Below the pieces are notes generated by a model, which did no database searches, was not told the origin of the DNA, and saw only the letters and a program-made list of their open reading frames with translations. A DNA stretch of 64,000 bases from Pseudoclavibacter helvolus (GTDB lineage: Bacteria > Actinomycetota > Actinomycetes > Actinomycetales > Microbacteriaceae): NCBI RefSeq assembly GCF_014191305.1, contig NZ_JACHWJ010000004.1, positions 310,001-374,000 of the forward strand, read 5' to 3'. The position numbers and the translations under genes are program-made. Positions within the stretch are counted from its first letter, which is position 1. Every line of letters starts with the position of its first letter. This document shows, piece by piece, positions 39,792-47,007 of this stretch.

Positions 39792-41560
39792 CGTTCGCTC
39801 CTGATCTCGGTGTCTTGCAGCGATGGCCACGCGGCGATGAGGTCAAGCAAACTCGCCTCTCGCGCATCCTCTTCCTGGTAGTCGATCCCCGCGTCAACCC
39901 ATTCCGCGAGAGCGGACCTGTAGAGGTCGCGTGACACGGCAAGGGCCTGCTCGCGGGTGGCGAGGGCCGCTGCCACGAGTGCATCTGCCTTGCGCTTGAG
40001 GTTCCACACGTAGAGCGCGGAAATGCCGCCGACGATCAGCAGCGCAATAAAGAACCCTCCGATGCCCCAGATGGTGCCGATCAAGCCCGCCACGGCTGTC
40101 GCGATCGCCGGAGCCACGAAGCTCCGATTCTTGAACGAGACACTGTCGATGTAGCCCTTGACGGCCTGATCCCAGGCTGACGAAAGCGATGCCTCCGCCT
40201 CAGCCTGCTGCGTTCGGGTTGTCAAAGACCACGAGCCGAAGCCAAGCGTCGACGCGAAGTTGGAGTGCGCAGGGCCGAGCGCCAGTGTCACGACGTCAAG
40301 GTGCGCGGCACGGTACTCCGAGGTGAATCTTCCCAGCCCCGACTCGAAGTCTGACTTGCCAGCACCGACGGCCAGCTTCTGCGTGTTCTGACTAATGCCG
40401 AGAAGTTCGGGATGAATAGCCGAATGCGTGACAAGGGAGACCGCGTCGAGGGTGTCCTCGAGCGCTTCGATGTCAGCGTCGGCGGCCTCGCGCGCCCGAT
40501 CCAGGTCACCGCCAGAGCTCAGCACAGCCTCGTGGAAGACGATCTCGCGACGATGCGGGTGCTCCTCGGCGTCGTACTCGGTGACGAGGATCTCGAGCAG
40601 GTCATCCATCTGATCCTCGACCCGAAGCGATTGGTGGATGGGAGCCTTCAGCACCGAGTCGTACTTCTCGAACACGAACCCGACGGCTGACGCACGCTCG
40701 AGCACGTCCTTGACGACCGGCCACTCCGGGCAGATGGTGCTTAACGTGGGATAGGCGGCGTCATCGATGGTTCCGCGATGCACGCTCAACTCGCGATACC
40801 ACTTCTCCACCTGCTCGCGCACGATCGCCTGGTCGTCACGGAGCAGGCGCGACCACTCGCCCAACTGGGTGAACACCAGATCGCGGCCGGCCGGTCCGTA
40901 GGCCTCGTGTGCCACGCCCTCCAACACCACCGCGAACTCACGGTGCAGGGCTCGAGGGTCGAGCGAGGTGAAGTAGTGACGCAACCACCTCGTTGCGCCG
41001 TCGAGTCGAGCCTGGCGTCGGAGGACGAGTGCGAAGAACAGGCTCGCCTTCTGGCGATCCCTGGCGAATGTCTCTGCGACTGCCTTATCAGTGAGCTCAC
41101 GCTCGTCTCGAGACCAGGCGGCCAGGGCAACAAGCGCGGGTGCGAGCCAATAGCGAGGGCTCTGGATCATCAGCTCTTCGCTCACGTGCTGGACGGCCGC
41201 GTGACTCACCAGGCCAGCATCGAACGCTTGCAGCGTCCCGATCGACGAGCGTCGCACGACGTTGTAGTGGCCGAACTCGCGCTCCAGGTCGGCCTTGAGC
41301 GTGCCGAGTTTCGTCTCCGAGCGCTGCACGTTCGCCGTGCGCTCCGCCTGCAGGACAAACTCCGTGAACTGCTTCCGCAGCTCCAGCAGTTCGTGATTTG
41401 TGCTCTGCAGGTCCGCGGAAACGCGTCCGACGTCGCTCGCAACCCGGCCGACGCGCTCGTCGACCTCATTCACGCGCTCACCCACGAGCGCGACGAGACC
41501 CCCGACCGCCTCCACCTGTCTTGCGATGACCCCGAAGTTGTGGGCGTTTGTGTCCGTCAT
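39788..41560 (-). CDS. Large coiled-coil protein with C-terminal membrane hairpin
   Basis: 590 aa. Residues ~10-100 are a heptad-rich coiled coil (VEAVGGLVALVGERVNEVDE...). Residues ~110-470 are helical with no recognised domain. A strongly hydrophobic stretch at about 481-520 (VAPAIATAVAGLIGTIWGIG then FFIALLIVGGISALYVW) suggests two closely spaced membrane helices, followed by a basic, helical 70-residue tail. Both main parts would lie in the cytoplasm. It starts at ATG 41560 after an AGGAG-type site, 20 bases after the 157-aa gene. It is the largest protein of the locus and may be its scaffold; function unknown. Confidence 0.8.
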   Translation of the reverse strand: MTDTNAHNFGVIARQVEAVGGLVALVGERVNEVDERVGRVASDVGRVSADLQSTNHELLELRKQFTEFVLQAERTANVQRSETKLGTLKADLEREFGHYNVVRRSSIGTLQAFDAGLVSHAAVQHVSEELMIQSPRYWLAPALVALAAWSRDERELTDKAVAETFARDRQKASLFFALVLRRQARLDGATRWLRHYFTSLDPRALHREFAVVLEGVAHEAYGPAGRDLVFTQLGEWSRLLRDDQAIVREQVEKWYRELSVHRGTIDDAAYPTLSTICPEWPVVKDVLERASAVGFVFEKYDSVLKAPIHQSLRVEDQMDDLLEILVTEYDAEEHPHRREIVFHEAVLSSGGDLDRAREAADADIEALEDTLDAVSLVTHSAIHPELLGISQNTQKLAVGAGKSDFESGLGRFTSEYRAAHLDVVTLALGPAHSNFASTLGFGSWSLTTRTQQAEAEASLSSAWDQAVKGYIDSVSFKNRSFVAPAIATAVAGLIGTIWGIGGFFIALLIVGGISALYVWNLKRKADALVAAALATREQALAVSRDLYRSALAEWVDAGIDYQEEDAREASLLDLIAAWPSLQDTEIRSER

Positions 41561-41580
41561 AACACTCTCCTCGGTATCCG

Positions 41581-42054
41581 CTAGACCGCAGCGCGGCCAT
41601 CGGGTCGCACGGGCACAACGGTGCCGTCGTCGTACACTTCGATGTAGTCATAGGCGGCATTCGCTGCCAGGCGGCGCGCGCCGGCGAAGAACACGGGAAC
41701 CATTTCGGCAGCCGTGTAGTGCTCGCAGATGAAGCCGCCAAGCGACATGGAATGGTCGATATACGGCGAACCCAGGTAGCACCGCGAGAAGAGCCCAACC
41801 GGAAGGCCGCCGCCACGGGCGTCGTAGGCGTCACGGATCCAAGTCAGGGCCGCATCCACGGCTGCGCGATCCGGCTCGGTATCAAGCGCCGCGATGGCTG
41901 CCATCAAGTCCGCGTTGCGAGGCGCGCCACGGTTCTTCGCGAGGACGGACGGACTCACGTATGAGCTGCCGATGCGTCCCCGGGCCGCGAGCGACGCATC
42001 CGTCTGCCCCTCACCCAAGGAGACTCGCCTTCGCGACGAGAACAACTCTGCCAT
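41581..42054 (-). CDS. Unknown protein, first gene of the accessory run
   Basis: 157 aa, starting ATG 42054 (MAELFSSRRRVSLGEGQTDA). Soluble by composition. It has a helical segment (PDRAAVDAALTWIRDAYDAR) followed by a mixed region with GLFSRCYLGSPYIDHSMSLG, ending in a short beta-like repeat (YDYIEVYDDGTVVPVRPDG). No family is recognised. It is the promoter-proximal gene of the minus-strand run; upstream at 42153-42193 lie two copies of ggaatgcccgg 30 bases apart. Confidence 0.7.
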   Translation of the reverse strand: MAELFSSRRRVSLGEGQTDASLAARGRIGSSYVSPSVLAKNRGAPRNADLMAAIAALDTEPDRAAVDAALTWIRDAYDARGGGLPVGLFSRCYLGSPYIDHSMSLGGFICEHYTAAEMVPVFFAGARRLAANAAYDYIEVYDDGTVVPVRPDGRAAV

Positions 42055-42152
42055 GTCTGTGCTCCCCTTCTGACCTGAATAGTCAGGATTGAGGCACAGG
42101 AAATGGGCCCCGTGAATAGCCAGATTTCTCCAGCAATTTGACCGGATATCAA

Positions 42153-42193
42153 GGAATGCCCGGGTTCACTTAGGTCTTAGTCGGAATGCCCGG
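42153..42193 (-). promoter_or_regulatory. Two direct copies of CCGGGCATTCC, 30 bp apart
   Basis: On the plus strand ggaatgcccgg occurs at 42153-42163 and 42183-42193; read in the direction of the downstream gene this is CCGGGCATTCC. They lie 100-140 bases before ATG 42054. Related cccgggcat lies upstream of the FHA gene at 33225. A 30-base spacing places the sites on nearly the same helix face, as expected for an activator or repressor. The rest of 42055-42239 shows no gene. Confidence 0.45.
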
Positions 42194-42239
42194 ATCATTG
42201 CCGGGGGAAGCCGTTCGCCGTAGTTTTCGGCAGGAACGC

Positions 42240-42274
42240 AGAAAGGGCCGCCCCTTCACGGGGCGGCCCTTTCT
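42240..42274 (-). terminator. Perfect 15-bp terminator hairpin, probably orphaned from yccA
   Basis: agaaagggccgcccc (42240-42254) pairs exactly with ggggcggccctttct (42260-42274) around five bases. Read leftwards it follows the IS element and, before the insertion, would have followed the Bax-inhibitor-1 gene stop by about 18 bases. Confidence 0.85.
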
Positions 42275-42290
42275 GATCGTACGGTCTGCG

Positions 42291-43364
42291 CTAGTGTCGC
42301 GTTTCTGAAGTTGGTTGACGGTTCGCTTTCGCGAGGATCTCGTCGCTGGTCTTGGTCCAGACGAATGGGTGCTTTCGGTCGTTCCAGCCAGTGATGAACT
42401 GCCGGATCTTCGCGTTGAGGTCTTTCACCGAGGTGAAAATCCCGCGACGGATCGCTTGCCGGTCGATGATCCCGAACCACACCTCGACCAAGTTCAACCA
42501 CGACCCGGACGTCGGCGTGAAATGAACGTGGAAGCGGGGTCGTTTCTCGAGCCAGGTCTTGACCTCTGGCGTTTTGTGGGTGGCGTAGTTGTCCATCACG
42601 AGGTGCAGGTCCCGTTCCGGGTAGGCGCGGTCGAGTTGCCGGAGGAACGAGAGGAACTCTTGCCGGCGATGCTTGGGTTTGACCGCTCCGGTGACGTGTC
42701 CGGTCGCGACGTCTAATGCAGCGAACAGTGTGGTCGTGCCGTGGCGCTTGTAATCATGCGTGCGCTTCTCGGTGTCCCCGATCCGCATCGGCAGCATGGG
42801 TGCGGTCCGGTCAAGGGCCTGGATCTGGGACTTCTCGTCCACGCAGAGCACGATCGCGTTCTCGGGCGGCGCGAGATACAAGCCGACAACGTCGGTGACC
42901 TTCCCGACGAGCTCCGGGTCGGTCGAGAACTTGAACGTCTCCGACTTCCATGGCTGCACCCCGTACTCCCGCCACGCCCTGGCCACCGTCGCGTTCCCAA
43001 CCCCCAGGCGCTGCGCGAGCAGGCGCGAGGACCAATGTGTCACGCCGTACTTCTTCGGCGGGGCCGTCAAGGTCGCTGCCACGATCTCGGCATGATCGAG
43101 ATGCTTCGGCCGGCCAGAGCGCGGCGCATCGGAGAGCCCCGCAATTCCGGCCTCGGCATACCGTTTCCGCCACTTCCACACCGAGGTCGTCGTGGTCCCA
43201 ACCTCGGCCGCGATCCGCGAGTTCGCGACACCTTCCGAGGCGAGCAGCACGATCCGCGCTCGCATCGACAGGCCCGCACGAATACTCGTCGACCGAGCCC
43301 ACGACACCAACTCAACACGATCCACGTCAGGGAGTAGCAGAGCCGCAGCAGGAGAATTCGCCAT
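42291..43364 (-). CDS. IS630-family transposase
   Basis: 357 aa from ATG 43364 (MANSPAAALLLPDVDRVEL). Residues ~30-140 are helix-turn-helix DNA-binding domains (NSRIAAEVGTTTTSVWKWRK). The DDE catalytic triad is complete: D176 (LCVDEKSQIQ), D258 (HLVMDNYATHK) and E294 (SGSWLNLVEVWF). It is in one reading frame, unlike IS630 members that need a frameshift. Its TAG stop uses the TA of the target site. Probably functional. Confidence 0.92.
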   Translation of the reverse strand: MANSPAAALLLPDVDRVELVSWARSTSIRAGLSMRARIVLLASEGVANSRIAAEVGTTTTSVWKWRKRYAEAGIAGLSDAPRSGRPKHLDHAEIVAATLTAPPKKYGVTHWSSRLLAQRLGVGNATVARAWREYGVQPWKSETFKFSTDPELVGKVTDVVGLYLAPPENAIVLCVDEKSQIQALDRTAPMLPMRIGDTEKRTHDYKRHGTTTLFAALDVATGHVTGAVKPKHRRQEFLSFLRQLDRAYPERDLHLVMDNYATHKTPEVKTWLEKRPRFHVHFTPTSGSWLNLVEVWFGIIDRQAIRRGIFTSVKDLNAKIRQFITGWNDRKHPFVWTKTSDEILAKANRQPTSETRH

Positions 43365-43414
43365 TCCACATTCTCCCAAACACAAACCGTTTAGGAACTA
43401 ACGACACGCAGCAC
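42294..43414. mobile_element. IS630-family insertion sequence flanked by TA
   Basis: About 1.12 kb, holding one transposase gene. TA dinucleotides at 42292-42293 and 43415-43416 flank it, matching the TA target duplication of IS630/Tc1-type elements. The ends gtgtcgcgtttctg (left) and, reversed, gtgctgcgtgtcg (right) are only partly alike, so the exact termini are tentative. It appears intact because the transposase frame is complete. It lies between yccA and its likely terminator. Confidence 0.75.
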
Positions 43415-44268
43415 TAGTTGTTGCCGCGCAGGATAGCCAGCATGCGGATGATCTCCACGTAGATGAAGACGACAGTGGAGACGAGGCTGTACGCCCCGAT
43501 CCAGCCGTACTTGCGGGGGGCGCCACCCTCGACGCCGTTCTTGATGAGCTCGAAGTCCATGACGAGCATGTATGCGCCCATGAGGACTGCGAAGACGCCC
43601 AGGATCAGGCCGAGCGGAATACCGAAGACCTCCATGGAGCGGAGACCCCACGGCCCAGCTTCGCCGAAGTTGAAGCCGAAGAGCATCATCCCGAAGTTCA
43701 CGAGCGAGAACAGCAGGTAGCCGGCCATCGCGATGAGCACGATCTTCGTCATGCGCGGCGAGGTGCGGACCTTGCCGAACCGGAAGAGGACAAGCGTCAC
43801 GGCGACAACGGAGAACGTCGCGAGAACGGCCTGCATGGCGATACCCGAGAACTGGGCCTCGAGGATCGAGGAGAGGCCACCGACGAGAAGTCCTTCAGCG
43901 GCCGCGAAGGCGAAAATGAGCCCCGTCTTCGGCTCGCGCTGGAACGCCAGCACAAGCGAAAGAACAAGCGCGCCGATTGCGCCGACGATCATGAGCATGG
44001 GGACAAACCAGGCAACGGCCGCCGCGACGAGCACGATGCCGAAGAGGCCAGCTGTCTTCGCGATGGTGTCCTCGTAGGACATCCGCTCCATCTGGTCCGG
44101 CGTCGCAGGCGGCGCCTGGAACTGGGCGTTCAGCTGGTCAGCAGTGAGGGGCGCGGGAGGCTGCTGCCCGTAGGAGGAAGCGGTGGGCGCCTGGCCGAAT
44201 TGTTGGCCGTGCTGCCTGCGTGCCTCCCCGTTGAAGTAGGGGTTGCGTTCTAGCGCGGAATTCGCCAT
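43414..44268 (-). CDS. Bax inhibitor-1/YccA family membrane protein
   Basis: 284 aa. A hydrophilic Gln-rich N-terminus (1-65) precedes seven membrane helices (about 72-280) of the long BI-1/YccA family (SYEDTIAKTAGLFGIVLVAA, GVFAVLMGAYMLVMDFELIK, RKYGWIGAYSLVSTVVFIYV). Relatives are linked to calcium leak and protease control; the role in actinobacteria is not known. The IS630 element is inserted exactly at the TAG stop, which is kept by the TA duplication. Start ATG 44268. Confidence 0.92.
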   Translation of the reverse strand: MANSALERNPYFNGEARRQHGQQFGQAPTASSYGQQPPAPLTADQLNAQFQAPPATPDQMERMSYEDTIAKTAGLFGIVLVAAAVAWFVPMLMIVGAIGALVLSLVLAFQREPKTGLIFAFAAAEGLLVGGLSSILEAQFSGIAMQAVLATFSVVAVTLVLFRFGKVRTSPRMTKIVLIAMAGYLLFSLVNFGMMLFGFNFGEAGPWGLRSMEVFGIPLGLILGVFAVLMGAYMLVMDFELIKNGVEGGAPRKYGWIGAYSLVSTVVFIYVEIIRMLAILRGNN

Positions 44269-44376
44269 GGCTGTCCGTGGCTCCGTTCTTTCTCGAGGGT
44301 CAAGATGCCCGCCAGAGACGGGGTTCCCGGGATTCTAGCGAAAGAGTTCGTGAATAACGCCTGAAGGTGTGCGCCC

Positions 44377-44796
44377 TCAGCGGACGCCAGCGGAGCCCTT
44401 GACGCTCGGGCGGGCATCCCGGCCCGTGCCGAAGAACAGACGCGGGAGCAGCAGGAACGCACCGAGCACGATGGACGCGACGATCACAAAAGCGATCTCC
44501 GCGGTGTCGCCGATAGCAAGGCGCAGGAGCATGCCGCCGCCGACGGTCACGACCCAGACGAAGACGCCGGCGGAGAACGGGCGCCACGGCTTCCAGCGGA
44601 ACAGCGTCACGAGCACCCAAGCCACGAGCAGCCCGAGCACAAACGGCCAGCCGGTCGTCACGATGCCAGCCAGTGAGACGCCCTCGGCGTGGCTCATCCG
44701 CCCGATGATGGCGAACACCACCACGAGGAGGAGATCGACGAAGAGCGGGAGCGCGAAGCCGCCCCCAGCGCGATAGATAGAACGAATTCGCCGCAT
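44377..44796 (-). CDS. DUF3054-like membrane protein
   Basis: 139 aa with four membrane helices and the DUF3054 pattern (FALPLFVDLLLVVVFAIIGR, GWPFVLGLLVAWVLVTLFRW, WVVTVGGGMLLRLAIGD). The function of the family is unknown. It starts at ATG 44796, divergent from the glycerophosphodiester phosphodiesterase gene, with about 20-40 bases between the starts, so promoters overlap. A 108-base gap separates it from yccA. Confidence 0.85.
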   Translation of the reverse strand: MRRIRSIYRAGGGFALPLFVDLLLVVVFAIIGRMSHAEGVSLAGIVTTGWPFVLGLLVAWVLVTLFRWKPWRPFSAGVFVWVVTVGGGMLLRLAIGDTAEIAFVIVASIVLGAFLLLPRLFFGTGRDARPSVKGSAGVR

Positions 44797-44834
44797 GACA
44801 CCAACGCTACGCCGGGGTGCGGCAGACTACGCGC

Positions 44835-45863
44835 GTGAACGCGCCCAACCGACCCACCTCGCCCCTCCTCATCGGCCACCGGGGTGCCCCCGCCTACGTG
44901 CCCGAGCACACGACCGAGGGGTACCGTCTCGCCCTGCGCCAGGGCGCGGATGCGCTCGAGCCGGACGTCGTCCCGACCAGCGACGGTGTACTCCTGATCC
45001 GCCACGAGCCGATGCTCGGGACGAGCACCGACATCGGCGCTCGCTCAGTCGAGTTCGGGCCCGCGCGTGAGGCATCGACGCCAGAAGGGGTCGTCACGGA
45101 CTGGTTTGCGCACGACTACACGTGGGAGCAGCTGCGGTCGCTGCGTGCGGTGGAGCGCATCCCGAGCATCCGGCCTGCAAACGCGGCATACGACGGGGAG
45201 TTCCCGCTGCTGCGGCTCCGTGAGCTGGTGGAGTTCGTGGCTGGTGAACAGACCGCGGATGGTCGGCGCCGGCGCCCGCGCCTCGTGATCGAGCTCAAGC
45301 ACGCGAGCTGGTTCAGGAGTCTCGGATTCGACCTGGCGGAGCTGCTCGAACGAGAGCTCGACGGACTCTGGGGGTCGCCCGCGCTCGACGGCCTCGTCAT
45401 CGAGAGCTTCGAGGGGGAGGTGCTGCGCGACGTCCGGCGGCGAGGAGTCGCGGCCGGCGCGAGCCTGGTCTACCTCGTCGACAGCGAGGGCGCCCCGCAC
45501 GACCGAACTGCGCGGGAGGGAGCTGCCGCGCGGGACTATGCGAGCGACCTGACCGATTCGGGGCTGGATGCGGTCGCCGAGTGGGCGGACGGCATCAGCC
45601 CAAGCCACCTGCTGCTCGGGGTGACCGACGAAGCCAGCGCCGCGCATCCACACGCAGGCCGGGCGCTCGTCGAGCGCGCGCACGCCAGCGGGCTACAGGT
45701 GTTCACGTGGACCTTGCGGCCAGAGGACAACTTCCTGCCGCCCGCGCTCGCAGGACGCCCGGAGGAGTACTGGCGCGGCATCCTGCGCACGGGCGTCGAC
45801 GGAGTGTTCGCAGATGCGCCCGAGCGGGTCCGCGCGGTCATCGACGAAGCGATCTGGCGCTAG
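44835..45863 (+). CDS. Glycerophosphodiester phosphodiesterase
   Basis: 342 aa. The GDPD barrel motif LLIGHRGAPAYVPEHTTEGY opens with catalytic H15 and R16, then EPDVVPTSDG with the metal-binding acidic residues and H57 (IRHEPMLG). The end FTWTLRPEDNFLP and GVDGVFADAPE are also typical. It cleaves glycerophosphodiesters to glycerol-3-phosphate plus alcohol, which GlpD (28047) could use. No signal peptide is seen, so it is probably cytoplasmic. GTG 44835 is chosen; GTG 44817 adds six residues. Both lack a good Shine-Dalgarno. Confidence 0.9.
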   Translation: MNAPNRPTSPLLIGHRGAPAYVPEHTTEGYRLALRQGADALEPDVVPTSDGVLLIRHEPMLGTSTDIGARSVEFGPAREASTPEGVVTDWFAHDYTWEQLRSLRAVERIPSIRPANAAYDGEFPLLRLRELVEFVAGEQTADGRRRRPRLVIELKHASWFRSLGFDLAELLERELDGLWGSPALDGLVIESFEGEVLRDVRRRGVAAGASLVYLVDSEGAPHDRTAREGAAARDYASDLTDSGLDAVAEWADGISPSHLLLGVTDEASAAHPHAGRALVERAHASGLQVFTWTLRPEDNFLPPALAGRPEEYWRGILRTGVDGVFADAPERVRAVIDEAIWR

Positions 45864-45899
45864 GGACTCGTCCCGACGACACCCGGGCTCATCCGACGA

Positions 45900-45957
45900 C
45901 AGAAGTGCGAGAGATGCACGCTCCAGATCGAAGGAGCGTGCATCTCTCGCACTTCTG
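45900..45957. terminator. Perfect 25-bp hairpin between convergent genes
   Basis: Positions 45900-45924 pair exactly with 45933-45957 around an eight-base loop. The gene before it ends at 45863 (+) and the gene after it ends at 45993 (-). This is best read as a bidirectional terminator; no T tract is present on either side. Confidence 0.85.
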
Positions 45958-45992
45958 CCGCTCGAGTGTGTGCGCGAGCGGGCGCAGCGGGC

Positions 45993-46949
45993 CTAGGCCT
46001 TTGCGGAGACCCGGTCCAGGGTCTTCAGCTCGTCCGCGCTGAGCTGCAACGTGAACGCATCGGTGATGAGCGGCAGCTGCTCGGCCGTGCGAGCGCTCGC
46101 GATGGGCGCAACAACCCCGGGCTGAGCCGCGAGCCAGGCGAGCGCGACCGTCCCGGGCTGGGTGTCGTGCGCGTCGGCGATGCCGACGATCGCATCCACG
46201 ATCGCATAGCCGCGCTCGGTCCGGTACTGCTCGACCGAGCTTGCCCGTGCCGAGTCGACCTCAACGTCCTTGCGGTACTTGCCGGTGAGGAAGCCGTGCG
46301 CGAGCGCGAAGTACGGCACGACGCCGAGGCCGGCCTCGTGGGCAAGCGGAAGGAGCTCACCCTCGATGTCTCGCTCGAGGAGGTTGTACTCGGGCTGCAG
46401 GGCAGCGGGCTTGTGCAGGCCGCCGTTCTCGACAGCCGCCAGCCATTCGCGGAGACGCGCAGGCGAGTAGTTCGAGACGCCGATGGCCTTGATCTTGCCG
46501 GCGTCAACAAGTTCGGAGAACACGCCAGCGGTCTCCTCGATGGGCGTCTCCGGGTCGTCGCGGTGCGCGTAGTAGAGGTCGATCTGCTCGACGCCAAGAC
46601 GCTCGAGGCTGTCATCGACGGCAGCCCGGACATTGTCGGCGCCGAGCCCGGGACGCTTGGCGAACTGCGCAACCTTGGTCGCGATGACGAGGTCCTCGGG
46701 GCGGCCGCGCGAGCGGATCCACTCGCCGATGATCGTCTCCGACTCAGCGCCCGAGTTGCCTGGGATCCAGGCCGAGTAGACATCTGCGGTGTCGATGAAG
46801 TTGCCGCCAGCCTCGACGTACGCGTCGAGGATCGCGAACGACGCATCCCGGTCGGCCGTCCAGCCGAAGACGTTGCCGCCGAGTGCCACGGGGGAGACGG
46901 AGAGCGCCGCGCCGAGCGAGCGGCGGGCGGGGGAGAGCTGCGTGGTCAA
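45993..46949 (-). CDS. Aldo/keto reductase
   Basis: 318 aa. The AKR barrel has the catalytic Asp and Tyr in FIDTADVYSAW, Lys in LVIATKVAQFA and His in LYYAHRDDPET, and the cofactor segment GVSNYSPARLREWL. It reduces carbonyls with NADPH; the substrate is not predictable. The TTG at 46949 is chosen since it follows an AAAGGGA Shine-Dalgarno; the frame is open to 46991 but lacks a ribosome-binding site. It is divergent from pcrA with 58 bases between the starts. Confidence 0.9.
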   Translation of the reverse strand: MTTQLSPARRSLGAALSVSPVALGGNVFGWTADRDASFAILDAYVEAGGNFIDTADVYSAWIPGNSGAESETIIGEWIRSRGRPEDLVIATKVAQFAKRPGLGADNVRAAVDDSLERLGVEQIDLYYAHRDDPETPIEETAGVFSELVDAGKIKAIGVSNYSPARLREWLAAVENGGLHKPAALQPEYNLLERDIEGELLPLAHEAGLGVVPYFALAHGFLTGKYRKDVEVDSARASSVEQYRTERGYAIVDAIVGIADAHDTQPGTVALAWLAAQPGVVAPIASARTAEQLPLITDAFTLQLSADELKTLDRVSAKA

Positions 46950-47007
46950 GGTGATTCCCTTTCCGCGGCACCGCGATGTCGGTGGCCGCACCTACAATCA
47001 ACGAGTC

